Shown: one piece after another, positions 1-8,815 of the stretch
How positions within the stretch are numbered: the stretch's first letter is position 1
Layout of the letters: each line of letters opens with the position of its first letter
Source: Robertkochia aurantiaca
GTDB taxonomy: Bacteria > Bacteroidota > Bacteroidia > Flavobacteriales > Flavobacteriaceae
Length of the DNA: 64,000 nucleotides
NCBI RefSeq assembly: GCF_020166495.1
Contig: NZ_JAINZS010000006.1
Span: forward strand, 124,001-188,000
Reading direction: 5' to 3'
The notes under the pieces: generated by a model
Told to the model about the DNA's origin: nothing
Database searches by the model: none
The model's input: the letters and a program-made list of their open reading frames with translations, nothing else
Made by a program: the position numbers and the translations under genes

Positions 1-1
1 T

Positions 2-1174
2 GCAGGAGGAATAGGGGTGGTTAATGCGGGACATTGTCCCGAACCTGTCGTAGAGGCCATCAGAGAACAGGCTGGCAAGTACTTGCATACCAGCTTTAAT
101 GTAGTGACCTACGAACCTTATATTCAACTTTGCGAAGAGCTCGCTGAAATTCTTCCTCATGGTGAGAAAACAAAAGCCATGTTGGTGAGCACGGGTGCAG
201 AAGCGGTTGAAAATGCCATAAAAATTGCCCGGCAGGCCACTAAAAGGCCAGCGGTAATTTGTTATACAGGAGCTTATCACGGGCGTACCATGATGGCCAT
301 GACACTTACCAGCAAAGTAAGTTACAAATATGACTGCGGGCCTTTTGCCCCTGAAGTTTACAGACTGCCCTTTCCGAATTTTTACCGCTATGCAGGAGAG
401 CGAGACGAAGACACCTTTGTAAAGGATGAATTGAAACGACTTCATGAAAGTGCACTTAATCTTGTAGATACGAACAGTGTAGCTGCGATCATTCTGGAAC
501 CTGTACAGGGCGAAGGAGGTTTTAACCCTGTGCCTAAAAAGTATTTGGAAGGGTTAAGAACCTTTTGTGATGATCATGGAATTATGCTTATCATGGATGA
601 AGTGCAGAGCGGATTCTGCCGCACAGGACATTGGGCCAGTTGGCAACATTACGGGGTGCAACCCGATATCAGTACCTATGCCAAATCTTTAGGGTCTGGC
701 TTGCCCATTGCCGCAGTGGTCGGTCGGGCAGATATAATGGATGCCGCAGCTGTAGGGTCTATAGGAGGCACTTATATCGGCAGTCCCATATGCTGTGTAG
801 CGGCTTCTGCCACCATACAATATATGAAGGATATCGATTTGAATGGAAGAGCCAGGGAGATCGGCAATGCCATAATGCACCGATTAAAAGGATTAATGAA
901 AGAAATCCCTGAGATCGGGGACGTACGTGGTGTAGGTGCTATGATAGGTATTGAATTCGTTAAAAACGGAGACCCGAGGCAACCGTTTTCAGCTTTGTGT
1001 CCCCGGATTGTGAAAGGTTGTGCAGAAAATGGTTTGGTACTTCTCAGTGCGGGTACGCATAAAAATATAATCCGCATTCTATCGCCATTGGTTATTACCC
1101 AAGATCAATTGGAGCAAGGATTGTCAATTCTGGAAACTGAAATTAAAAAAGCCATAAATACCTCAGAGAGGTAA
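2..1174 (+). CDS. Class III (GABA/ornithine-type) aminotransferase, 5' end cut by window
   Basis: PLP-dependent fold-type I aminotransferase that moves a terminal amino group from an omega-amino acid or diamine to 2-oxoglutarate. The frame is open from base 2 and the residues before the first GTG (17) already read AGGIGV, the usual N-terminal family motif, so the true start lies upstream. Counting from base 17, the PLP lysine is about K223 (YAKSLGSGLP), the pyridine-binding Asp is D194 (MDEVQSGF), and a GAYHGR motif lies near residues 85-90. Family membership is clear. GABA, 5-aminovalerate and ornithine cannot be told apart by eye. The semialdehyde dehydrogenase at 8816-10171 and the decarboxylase at 2899-5664 favour an omega-amino acid substrate. 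Confidence 0.9.
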   Translation, partial: AGGIGVVNAGHCPEPVVEAIREQAGKYLHTSFNVVTYEPYIQLCEELAEILPHGEKTKAMLVSTGAEAVENAIKIARQATKRPAVICYTGAYHGRTMMAMTLTSKVSYKYDCGPFAPEVYRLPFPNFYRYAGERDEDTFVKDELKRLHESALNLVDTNSVAAIILEPVQGEGGFNPVPKKYLEGLRTFCDDHGIMLIMDEVQSGFCRTGHWASWQHYGVQPDISTYAKSLGSGLPIAAVVGRADIMDAAAVGSIGGTYIGSPICCVAASATIQYMKDIDLNGRAREIGNAIMHRLKGLMKEIPEIGDVRGVGAMIGIEFVKNGDPRQPFSALCPRIVKGCAENGLVLLSAGTHKNIIRILSPLVITQDQLEQGLSILETEIKKAINTSER

Positions 1175-1375
1175 TGAATATGCGCGTGATCTGAGGAAAC
1201 ATCAGTAGTGTTAAAGAATTTCCCGGGAGAAGGTGCGGTTGAGTGTTACGATTATTTTGCCGTAAATAGACTGATCACTCAATAACCTGGCACTGATTAT
1301 GCATTAATAAACGGAAAATCCTTCAGGTAAACCCCTGAGAGTAAGGAATACACAAATTAATATGAACAATACAAT

Positions 1376-2311
1376 ATGAGACCATTCGCAATTGCAGGAA
1401 TACAGATGAAAGTTTCGGCTGTAACTCCTAATGTGGAAATGATGAAGTTGAAACTCGATATTGCCATGAACCTGTACCCATGGATCGAAATGGTGATGTT
1501 CAGTGAACTTTGTGCCTATGGTCCTTTGACCCATACGGCACAGGAAATTCCCTGCTCCTTTGAAGAGGAAATGCAGGCTATGGCCAAAAAATATGGTATT
1601 TGGTTGCTCCCGGGATCGATCTTCGAAAAGAGTCACGGTAAAATTTACAACACAGCCACCGTTATTAACCCTGAGGGAGAGGTGGTAACGCGGTATCGAA
1701 AAATGTTTCCTTTCTACCCTTATGAGGTAGGGGTTACCCCCGGTTCTGATTTCTGTGTTTTCGATGTTCCTGACGTGGGAAGATTTGGGGTAAGCATATG
1801 TTACGATATGTGGTTTCCTGAAACCATCAGGACATTGGCAGTGATGGGGGCAGAGGTGATTTTACACCCAACCATGACAGGTACTATTGATCGTGAAATA
1901 GAATTATCGATCGTACGGGCAATGGCCTCTGTTAATCAATGTTATTTCTTTGATATCAATGGTCTGGATACCGGAGGTGGAGGTCGCTCCATCATCTGTG
2001 GCCCGGATGGCAGAGTCCTGCATCAGTCAGAAGGCACTGAAGAAATTATACCGTTGGAGATCAATGTAGCCCGCGCAAGGAGAAGTCGTGAGCGAGGTGT
2101 AATGAGACTGGGCCAACCACTAAAAAGTTTCAGGGACCATTTGGGGCAGTTTAACATTTATCAGCCTAATGTGCCTAAACCCTACCTCGATTCCCTCGGG
2201 CCACTTATCAAACCAACCCGTCTGGCCAAGTTAACAGAATTGCTTATAAAAGAAAATGCACTTGAGCACCCTGAAACACCACAACATTATAAGGGAGACG
2301 ATATAACCTGA
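1376..2311 (+). CDS. Carbon-nitrogen hydrolase (nitrilase superfamily amidase)
   Basis: Cytosolic amidase or nitrilase of 311 residues. The Glu-Lys-Cys triad is visible as E44 (MFSELCAYG), K109 (RYRKMFPFYP) and C142 (VSICYDMWFPE). The substrate is unknown. Its place between an omega-aminotransferase and an amino-acid decarboxylase suggests hydrolysis of an amide, carbamoyl or acyl-amine intermediate, as N-carbamoylputrescine amidase does in agmatine breakdown; that comparison is inference from context. A 200-bp gap separates it from the aminotransferase, and the next gene follows after 14 bp, so it probably leads a transcription unit with the VOC gene. Confidence 0.88.
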   Translation: MRPFAIAGIQMKVSAVTPNVEMMKLKLDIAMNLYPWIEMVMFSELCAYGPLTHTAQEIPCSFEEEMQAMAKKYGIWLLPGSIFEKSHGKIYNTATVINPEGEVVTRYRKMFPFYPYEVGVTPGSDFCVFDVPDVGRFGVSICYDMWFPETIRTLAVMGAEVILHPTMTGTIDREIELSIVRAMASVNQCYFFDINGLDTGGGGRSIICGPDGRVLHQSEGTEEIIPLEINVARARRSRERGVMRLGQPLKSFRDHLGQFNIYQPNVPKPYLDSLGPLIKPTRLAKLTELLIKENALEHPETPQHYKGDDIT

Positions 2312-2325
2312 AAAAATCACAAGAA

Positions 2326-2736
2326 ATGGGCGAAATAAGATCGAACAAGAAAATTAAGAAAACCGAAGAAAGAAGAGATTATGTGAGTTGGTTCGAAATT
2401 CCGGCGATCGACTTCCGGCAGGCGGTAGATTTTTATCAGCATATTTTTGGCATTACCATGCAGGAGAGCAATAATGAAGTCAATACCATGGCTTTTTTTC
2501 CTGCCGGCAACGGAATTGGCGGTGCCATAATTGCCGGACCCGGTTCCGTGCCCAGCGATACCGGCCCGTTGATCTATCTCAACGGGGGTAATGACCTTAG
2601 CCAGGTACTTGATAAGGTTGAAGAAGTTGGAGGGCGTATCATTATGCAGAAAACCGCCATCGGTGAAGACTCGGGTTACTTCGCCATTTTTATTGATTCC
2701 CAGGGGAATAAAATGGCTCTGTATTCTAAGAATTAA
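2326..2736 (+). CDS. VOC-fold (glyoxalase/bleomycin-resistance-like) protein
   Basis: Single vicinal-oxygen-chelate domain of 136 residues after a short basic, lysine-rich N-terminus. It shows the usual opening (VSWFEIPAIDFRQAVDFYQ) and the closing motif ending in DSQGNKMALYS. One such protein normally dimerises to form metal-binding sites. The enzymatic role is unknown; homologues of this short form are commonly annotated as VOC family protein only. It follows the nitrilase by 14 bp and is probably co-transcribed. Confidence 0.85.
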   Translation: MGEIRSNKKIKKTEERRDYVSWFEIPAIDFRQAVDFYQHIFGITMQESNNEVNTMAFFPAGNGIGGAIIAGPGSVPSDTGPLIYLNGGNDLSQVLDKVEEVGGRIIMQKTAIGEDSGYFAIFIDSQGNKMALYSKN

Positions 2737-2898
2737 TTGGTCAGGTCTGTATGACGCCTGCAGCCTTATTTTAGATCAGGGCAAAAAGCTCTTCTCTTCA
2801 GAAATACCCACATGGGTGAATATTCTTTGCCTCTGACCTTAAAAAGCCGGCTGTGCTGAGGTTAATCCAAATGTTGAGTCACCACAAAAAATAATTGA

Positions 2899-5664
2899 AT
2901 GGCTAAAAACGAAAAAACATCAAAAAGTAAATCGAAAAGCTCACCGTATTACAACATTGGTCAGCTCAGGGTGGACTATTGGAATAAATTGAAAAAAGAA
3001 ACCAGTGAGTTGGCTCATTGTCAGAATGGCTCCGCTAATGAAAAGAAGCACATACAGGCGACTCACAATCTGATAAAGGATCTTAAAGGCGTGGAATGTT
3101 TTTTCGCCTTCCCTGGAAAAGCACGGCTGCAAAAGTTGGAGAACCTTCTTTCTGATCATGAATACACTACCTTGTCACATTCGGTGGCAGATACCACAAA
3201 GCAATTGGTAGGTGACAGTTACAGGAGTAATCCCGATTATGTAGATTACGATGAGATTTCCATAGAGTCGGTTGAAGAACATGAACATTATAACAATGTT
3301 CGTAAAAATCATTTTGAGGTCTTGTTCATCGATAACATTTCTGAACAGGAAGAAGCCAGCCTAAAGCACAGATTCAGGTCATTGCGCTCTTCAAGTGATA
3401 AGTTTACCTATGGTGTGGTAGTACAGCGGTCTTTCCAGGATGCCATGATCACCTTGCTTTTTAATCATAACATTCAGGCGGTAGTAGTGCGATATGCCCC
3501 GCCCTATCATTCAAAAAGCATTACACCTCTTATAAAACCTTATATCGAACTGGTAAAAAAGATGGATTTTTCATCGCGGGCAGAAACCGATCTCGGTCCG
3601 ATAATAGGAGAGTTGATCGCTAGATTCAGACCGGAACTGGATGCCTATTATATTACCGATACGGCATTAGGTCACCTGAAAGACAGTACTATTAAACAAT
3701 TTGGACGAATTTTCTATCAAACAGAGGACCTGCAGGAATTACACCTTACCATTTTGCGGGGTATAGCAGATCGCTTTGAAACACCGTTCTTTTCTGCCCT
3801 TGTAGAGTATAGCCAAAAACCCACAGGGATATTTCATGCCATGCCGATTTCCCGTGGAAATTCGGTGTTCAAATCAAGGTGGATCCATGATTTTGGCGAT
3901 TTCTATGGTCGTAATATGTTCCTGGCCGAAACGTCTGCAACAACAGGTGGACTTGATTCCCTGCTTCAGCCAACCGGGCCTATAAAAAAGGCGCAGGAAA
4001 TGGCAAGTGATGCCTACGGCTCGCGACAAACGTATTTTGTGACTAACGGTACTTCAACGGCCAATAAGATTGTCATGCAGGCTATTGTTAAGCCCGGTGA
4101 CGTGGTGCTTATAGACCGAGACTGTCATAAGTCACACCATTACGGGTTAGTGCTTGCAGGGGCTTATCCTGTTTATCTGGATTCTTACCCTATAGAAGAA
4201 TATTCCATGTACGGTGCGGTGCCCCTGGAGCAGATCAAAAGCAAACTTCTGCAATTAAAGGAGTCGGGAAGGTTGGATAAGGTAAAAATGTTGCTTTTAA
4301 CCAATTGTACTTTTGACGGTCTGGTTTATAATGTGGAAAGGGTCATGGAAGAAGTTCTGGCCATAAAACCTGACATGATATTTTTGTGGGATGAAGCCTG
4401 GTTCGGCTTTGCCAGATTTGCCTATAGCTACAGGCAAAGAACAGGTATGTACGTGGCCAAAAAGCTCTATGCAAAATATAAGAGTAATTCATACCGGAAA
4501 AAATACGATGCACACGTTAAAGGATTAAATAATGGAGATGTTTCGAAATTGCCTGATCCCGATAAGGTGCGCATTCGGGTGTATTCTACACAGAGTACCC
4601 ATAAAACATTGAGCAGCTTCAGGCAGGGATCCATGATCCATATCTGGGACCAGGATTTCCGAAGAAAAAGTGAGAGTACTTTTTTAGAGGCGTATATGAC
4701 CCACACCTCTACATCACCTAATTACCAGATGCTGGCTTCCCTGGATGTAGGTCGCCGCCAGGTACAGCTTGAAGGATTTGAACTGGTCGAAAAAGCTATC
4801 GAGATGTCTATGGTGCTTCGCGCCAAAGTAAACGGGAATCCACAATTGAGTAAGTATTTTGATATTTTGACGGTACATGATTTCATTCCGGACACCTATC
4901 GTGAGACAGGACTTAAAGAGTACTATACCAAGAACGAAGGCTGGAACCGGATGGACGAGGCCTGGGAAAAGGACGAATTCGTGTTGGATCCCACTAAAAT
5001 AACCTTACATATTGGTAAAACAGGGGTTGATGGTGATACGTTCAAGAATAAATATCTGATGGACAAGTTCAATATCCAGATAAACAAGACCTCCAGAAAT
5101 ACGGTGTTATTTATGACCAATATTGGAACTACCCGTGGGAGTGTAACGTATTTAACCAATGCCTTGTTAAAAATTGCCGATGCGTTGGATGAAGAATTCA
5201 AAGCCTTTAACGAAAAAGAAAATGAAATCCGCAAACGCAAGATCCACTCCCTAACCAAGGAAGTACCACCCTTACCCGATTTCAGTTATTTCCATCATTC
5301 TTTTCAGGCCGTTCCGGGTATACCCGGAGGTAACCTGCGGGCAGCCTACTTTTTGGCCTACGATGAGGAGAATTATGAATATGTGCCTTTAGATGAGTGC
5401 CTTCCTGCCATGAAGAATGGCAAGACATTGGTAGCCTCGACCTTTGTGATCCCTTATCCTCCGGGCTTCCCCGTATTGGTTCCCGGTCAGGTGGTCAGCG
5501 AAGAGATCATCAATTTCCTCACCGTACTTGACGTTAGTGAAATTCACGGCTATCGCGCTGACCTGGGTCTCCGAGTGTTCCGGGAGAGCGTCTTAAACCG
5601 CCATAAGACCACAACGGCAATTGGAGCCATGGGTACAGGTAAAGGAAAAAAAGTGAATCAATAA
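2899..5664 (+). CDS. Orn/Lys/Arg-decarboxylase-type PLP enzyme, large form
   Basis: Fold-type I PLP decarboxylase of 921 residues. The PLP lysine is K569 in STQSTHKTLSS, the motif characteristic of the Orn/Lys/Arg decarboxylase major domain; D498 (WDEAWFGFARF) should hold the pyridine nitrogen. Bacterial inducible members are about 710-760 residues with the lysine near residue 370-390, so this protein carries roughly 180-200 extra N-terminal residues. The catalytic core (about 330-700) is followed by a C-terminal domain ending in a low-complexity lysine/glycine tail. Likely reaction: decarboxylation of arginine, ornithine or lysine to the amine; the substrate cannot be fixed from sequence. 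The ATP-grasp gene follows 28 bp later. Confidence 0.88.
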   Translation: MAKNEKTSKSKSKSSPYYNIGQLRVDYWNKLKKETSELAHCQNGSANEKKHIQATHNLIKDLKGVECFFAFPGKARLQKLENLLSDHEYTTLSHSVADTTKQLVGDSYRSNPDYVDYDEISIESVEEHEHYNNVRKNHFEVLFIDNISEQEEASLKHRFRSLRSSSDKFTYGVVVQRSFQDAMITLLFNHNIQAVVVRYAPPYHSKSITPLIKPYIELVKKMDFSSRAETDLGPIIGELIARFRPELDAYYITDTALGHLKDSTIKQFGRIFYQTEDLQELHLTILRGIADRFETPFFSALVEYSQKPTGIFHAMPISRGNSVFKSRWIHDFGDFYGRNMFLAETSATTGGLDSLLQPTGPIKKAQEMASDAYGSRQTYFVTNGTSTANKIVMQAIVKPGDVVLIDRDCHKSHHYGLVLAGAYPVYLDSYPIEEYSMYGAVPLEQIKSKLLQLKESGRLDKVKMLLLTNCTFDGLVYNVERVMEEVLAIKPDMIFLWDEAWFGFARFAYSYRQRTGMYVAKKLYAKYKSNSYRKKYDAHVKGLNNGDVSKLPDPDKVRIRVYSTQSTHKTLSSFRQGSMIHIWDQDFRRKSESTFLEAYMTHTSTSPNYQMLASLDVGRRQVQLEGFELVEKAIEMSMVLRAKVNGNPQLSKYFDILTVHDFIPDTYRETGLKEYYTKNEGWNRMDEAWEKDEFVLDPTKITLHIGKTGVDGDTFKNKYLMDKFNIQINKTSRNTVLFMTNIGTTRGSVTYLTNALLKIADALDEEFKAFNEKENEIRKRKIHSLTKEVPPLPDFSYFHHSFQAVPGIPGGNLRAAYFLAYDEENYEYVPLDECLPAMKNGKTLVASTFVIPYPPGFPVLVPGQVVSEEIINFLTVLDVSEIHGYRADLGLRVFRESVLNRHKTTTAIGAMGTGKGKKVNQ

Positions 5665-5692
5665 TCAATAATCAATATCAAAAAATTAAAAT

Positions 5693-7189
5693 ATGAGTGC
5701 AAAAAAAACGACCCCGGTCAAAAAAGATAAATCCGCAATCATGCTGAATGGGGTGCCGGATATCAGACGCTTCTTTTACAAGAACGAAGTGCCTCTCTAT
5801 TTTATCAGTGCTACCAACTTTAACATGTTGGGTGCAGATGAATGGATCAAAGGATTTAAGTTTATTTGTCATATTGAGTGCTTTGATGGGCAGCATCCCA
5901 ATGTTTTTTCACCTACGGAGGAAATTCCACACGATGAATTTACGAGCATTGAGGATATCAATAATTATCTTTTGCAACATCCTGAAGTTCAGGATTATTT
6001 AAAAACGAGAAAGAAAGGTAAAAATGCCGGCAAAGCTATGTTTCTCATGTTTGATGAGCAGACGGAAAAGCTCGCCAAAAAACTGGGATTAGAGATCATG
6101 TTTCCAAGTGCGAAAATGCGCACCTTCATGGATAATAAGGTAAATACCAACCGCATCGCTGAAAGAGCAGGAGTAGCCTGCGTGCCCTATGTGCTTTCTC
6201 CGGTCAAAGATTATCAACACCTAAGAGAAGTTTCTGAATCTTTAGGAGATGACCTGGTTATACAAACCCCATTTGGTGATTCAGGACACACCACTTTTTT
6301 TATTTCCAATGAAGACGAATTTAAGAAACACGAGGAAGAGATCGTAAAAGAGAAGGAAGTCAAAATAATGAAACGTATCAACTGCAGGGGCTCCGCTATT
6401 GAGGCTTGTGTTACAAGACACGGTACCATTGTGGCACCATTGATGACAGAGTTGGTCGGGTTTAAAGAACTTACACCCTATAAAGGGGGATGGTGCGGAA
6501 ATGAGATCTATGCTGACGCGTTTACTCCGGAAATCAGGAGGAAAGCCAGGAAATATACCCAATTGTTCGGGGATCAATTAAGGGAAGAGGGCTATAAGGG
6601 CTATTTTGAACTTGATTTTCTTATCGATCAGGACAACGGTGAAATTTATTTGGGAGAGTTGAACCCAAGGGTTACCGGGGCCAGCTCCATTACCAACCAT
6701 GCGGTTTTCGCCCTGGCAGATGCACCCCTGTTCGTATTTCATATTTTGGAGTGGATGGATGTGGATTATAAGCTGAGTGTGAAAGCCATTAACGATCGTT
6801 GGGCGAAACAGGAGAATATTGATGGATGGAGTCAATTGATCATTAAGCATACAGAAGATACCATCGAATATGTTACCGAAGCACCGAGGTCGGGTATTTA
6901 TAAGATGTATGATACCGGTCATATTCAGTTTGACCGTATGGATACCCACCGTAGGGCTGTTGAAAGTGAGAACGAGGCATTTTTCCTTAGGATCCCGAAG
7001 TCCGGTGATTATCTGTACGAAGGTGCAGACATGGGTATATTGGTTTCCAGAGGCCGCATGATGACCGATGATTTCAAACTCAATGACAGGGCCAAAAAAT
7101 GGATTAGCGCCATTCGCAGTAAGTTTGCCTCAAAGGTGGTTGAAGACAAGCGCGAAGAAGTACAGCTTACAGGAAGTCTGACCAAGTAG
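5693..7189 (+). CDS. ATP-grasp carboxylate-amine ligase-like protein
   Basis: ATP-grasp protein of 498 residues. The metal/ATP-binding part is visible: ELDFLID at 306-312 and GELNPRVTGASS at 321-332, where E322 and N324 are the expected Mg ligands. Such proteins are often auto-annotated as biotin carboxylase, but no biotin-carboxyl-carrier partner is nearby and the protein stands alone. ATP-grasp enzymes join a carboxylate to an amine or thiol through an acyl-phosphate. Lying 28 bp after the decarboxylase, it may conjugate the amine product or its amino-acid precursor; this is inference. The 130-residue region after the ATP-grasp core is not recognised. Confidence 0.82.
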   Translation: MSAKKTTPVKKDKSAIMLNGVPDIRRFFYKNEVPLYFISATNFNMLGADEWIKGFKFICHIECFDGQHPNVFSPTEEIPHDEFTSIEDINNYLLQHPEVQDYLKTRKKGKNAGKAMFLMFDEQTEKLAKKLGLEIMFPSAKMRTFMDNKVNTNRIAERAGVACVPYVLSPVKDYQHLREVSESLGDDLVIQTPFGDSGHTTFFISNEDEFKKHEEEIVKEKEVKIMKRINCRGSAIEACVTRHGTIVAPLMTELVGFKELTPYKGGWCGNEIYADAFTPEIRRKARKYTQLFGDQLREEGYKGYFELDFLIDQDNGEIYLGELNPRVTGASSITNHAVFALADAPLFVFHILEWMDVDYKLSVKAINDRWAKQENIDGWSQLIIKHTEDTIEYVTEAPRSGIYKMYDTGHIQFDRMDTHRRAVESENEAFFLRIPKSGDYLYEGADMGILVSRGRMMTDDFKLNDRAKKWISAIRSKFASKVVEDKREEVQLTGSLTK

Positions 7190-7380
7190 TGCTGAAAGAA
7201 TTATCATAGAAACAACAGGGCAATTTTAAAAATGTATTGTTGTATTTTAGCAATGCATCAAGCCGCAATGTAAATTAAGTCGCTCTGACCTTATTTGTAA
7301 AGAGCGATCTTGTTGAAATGCGGGAATAATTTTCCGGAATTAACGGTTTGTGAAATGATTTTCGCTGATTATAAATATAC

Positions 7381-8595
7381 ATGCAACTACAGTTTAATGC
7401 GGTTTCCGAAACTGGCCTGCCGGGGAGAAAATGGAAGAACTTATTTAATGTGTACTGGCCGGCCTACAGGGCCTGGCTCAGTGCTAATGGTTTTGACTAT
7501 GGGGCAGACCTGGATACCTCCCGGGCAGCATTAGAAAAATACATGCCCGAAATGGTACCGGTATATGACCGGTTTCGCAAGCTTGTCGGTGCCGACACGG
7601 TAGCAGCCCGTTTTCTTTCAGGATATAAACCACCTGCCTACATCAGTGCATGCTCACAGGCGGTACTCTCCGAAGATGAAATACAATTGGTGCGAAACTA
7701 TGACTGTCATCCCGACCTTATGGAAGGTACGCTTTTAATGAGTAGCTGGCATGGAAAAAGGGTAATTGCCACCAGCGAATCCCTTATTGGGGCGGTAGAT
7801 GGGATGAATGAAGACGGCCTGGCAGTTTCGCTCACTTTCGGGGGGCGTAAGATTGTAGGTGAAGGTTTTGGTATCCCGTTAATTTTAAGGTATGTACTTG
7901 AGTTTTGCAGTAATGTAGAGGAAGGCGTGGCAGCGTTATTGCGAATCCCTTCTCACATGTCATACAACGTAACATTGATCGACCGTAGCGGGGTCTTTAA
8001 AACTGTTCTTTTAGGACCGGATCGTACTCCGGTGGTTACAGATGCCGCTTTTACCACCAATCATCAGCTAAAGGTGGACTGGCCTGAAAATGCTGTGTTT
8101 AATAAGACAATAGAGCGGTCTGCATATCTGGAAAGGCTACTTTCAAAAAAAAGCATAAATGGTAAAACCCTTGCAAAAGCCTTTCAAAAGCCTCCGCTTT
8201 ACAGCTCCCGCTTTAATGAGGGCTTCGGTACCCTTTATACGGCTGTTTATCGCCCTGCAGAGGGTGTCGTGCAAATGCGATGGGCAAAAGAAGAAATGCA
8301 TCAATCTTTCAAAAGTTTTACGGAAGGCCATAAATACATCCGGTTCGATTCGATTCCAACTGAACCTGCGATTACTGACAACCACGACCTGATAAGAGGG
8401 GAGTTGGCAGGCACTTTTCCGAAAAAGGCCGTTCTGCAGGGTACTTCCCCGGTAAAGATGCCTGAGGCGGTGGCGGAAGCGGCAATACAATCAAATGCGA
8501 GGATTGTGCAACCGAAAGATCAGGTTAATGACATTACCGGTCCTGACATTGTTGAGAATAGACCTATAATTACTGGGGAATTACCCGCCGGATAA
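7381..8595 (+). CDS. C45-family self-cleaving acyltransferase/hydrolase (NTN fold)
   Basis: Protein of 404 residues resembling acyl-CoA:6-aminopenicillanate acyltransferase and other family C45 NTN hydrolases. These cleave themselves before a cysteine, which becomes the N-terminal nucleophile. The candidate is C91 in YISACSQAV, leaving a propeptide of about 90 residues. The following pattern (AVDGMNEDGLAVSL) is typical of the fold. No signal peptide is seen, so a cytosolic location is likely. The family makes or breaks amide bonds on small amines. In this cluster it could remove the group added by the ATP-grasp enzyme, but that is inference. It begins 191 bp after the ATP-grasp gene. Confidence 0.85.
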   Translation: MQLQFNAVSETGLPGRKWKNLFNVYWPAYRAWLSANGFDYGADLDTSRAALEKYMPEMVPVYDRFRKLVGADTVAARFLSGYKPPAYISACSQAVLSEDEIQLVRNYDCHPDLMEGTLLMSSWHGKRVIATSESLIGAVDGMNEDGLAVSLTFGGRKIVGEGFGIPLILRYVLEFCSNVEEGVAALLRIPSHMSYNVTLIDRSGVFKTVLLGPDRTPVVTDAAFTTNHQLKVDWPENAVFNKTIERSAYLERLLSKKSINGKTLAKAFQKPPLYSSRFNEGFGTLYTAVYRPAEGVVQMRWAKEEMHQSFKSFTEGHKYIRFDSIPTEPAITDNHDLIRGELAGTFPKKAVLQGTSPVKMPEAVAEAAIQSNARIVQPKDQVNDITGPDIVENRPIITGELPAG

Positions 8596-8815
8596 TACAT
8601 CAGCAAGATATCGGTGGGAAGTACAGGCCACATGTGGTTTCCGGGCCCTTTTAACTCAAGGAGTTACTATAAAAATTGAGGGTCATGAAATCCGCTTATT
8701 GTTTCATAACGACAAATTTGGTAAGATCGGGTACTGCTTTTTTATTTTGAGTTTTGGTCCGGAATAAAAAGTGCTAGCCAAAAAAAAAACTACGCAACAC
8801 ACTAATTTGAATAAT

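Noticed and set aside
631-912. Overlapping 93-codon ORF inside the aminotransferase
   Set aside because: Shadow frame of a well-conserved gene with Arg/Cys/His-rich, protein-unlike composition.
5693-7189. Biotin carboxylase
   Set aside because: It has an ATP-grasp core but no carboxylase-specific partner, no biotin carrier domain and no acyl-CoA carboxylase genes nearby.
8771-8815. GTG start for the aldehyde dehydrogenase
   Set aside because: It would add a 15-residue lysine-rich tail absent from the family; the ATG at 8816 gives the normal N-terminus.
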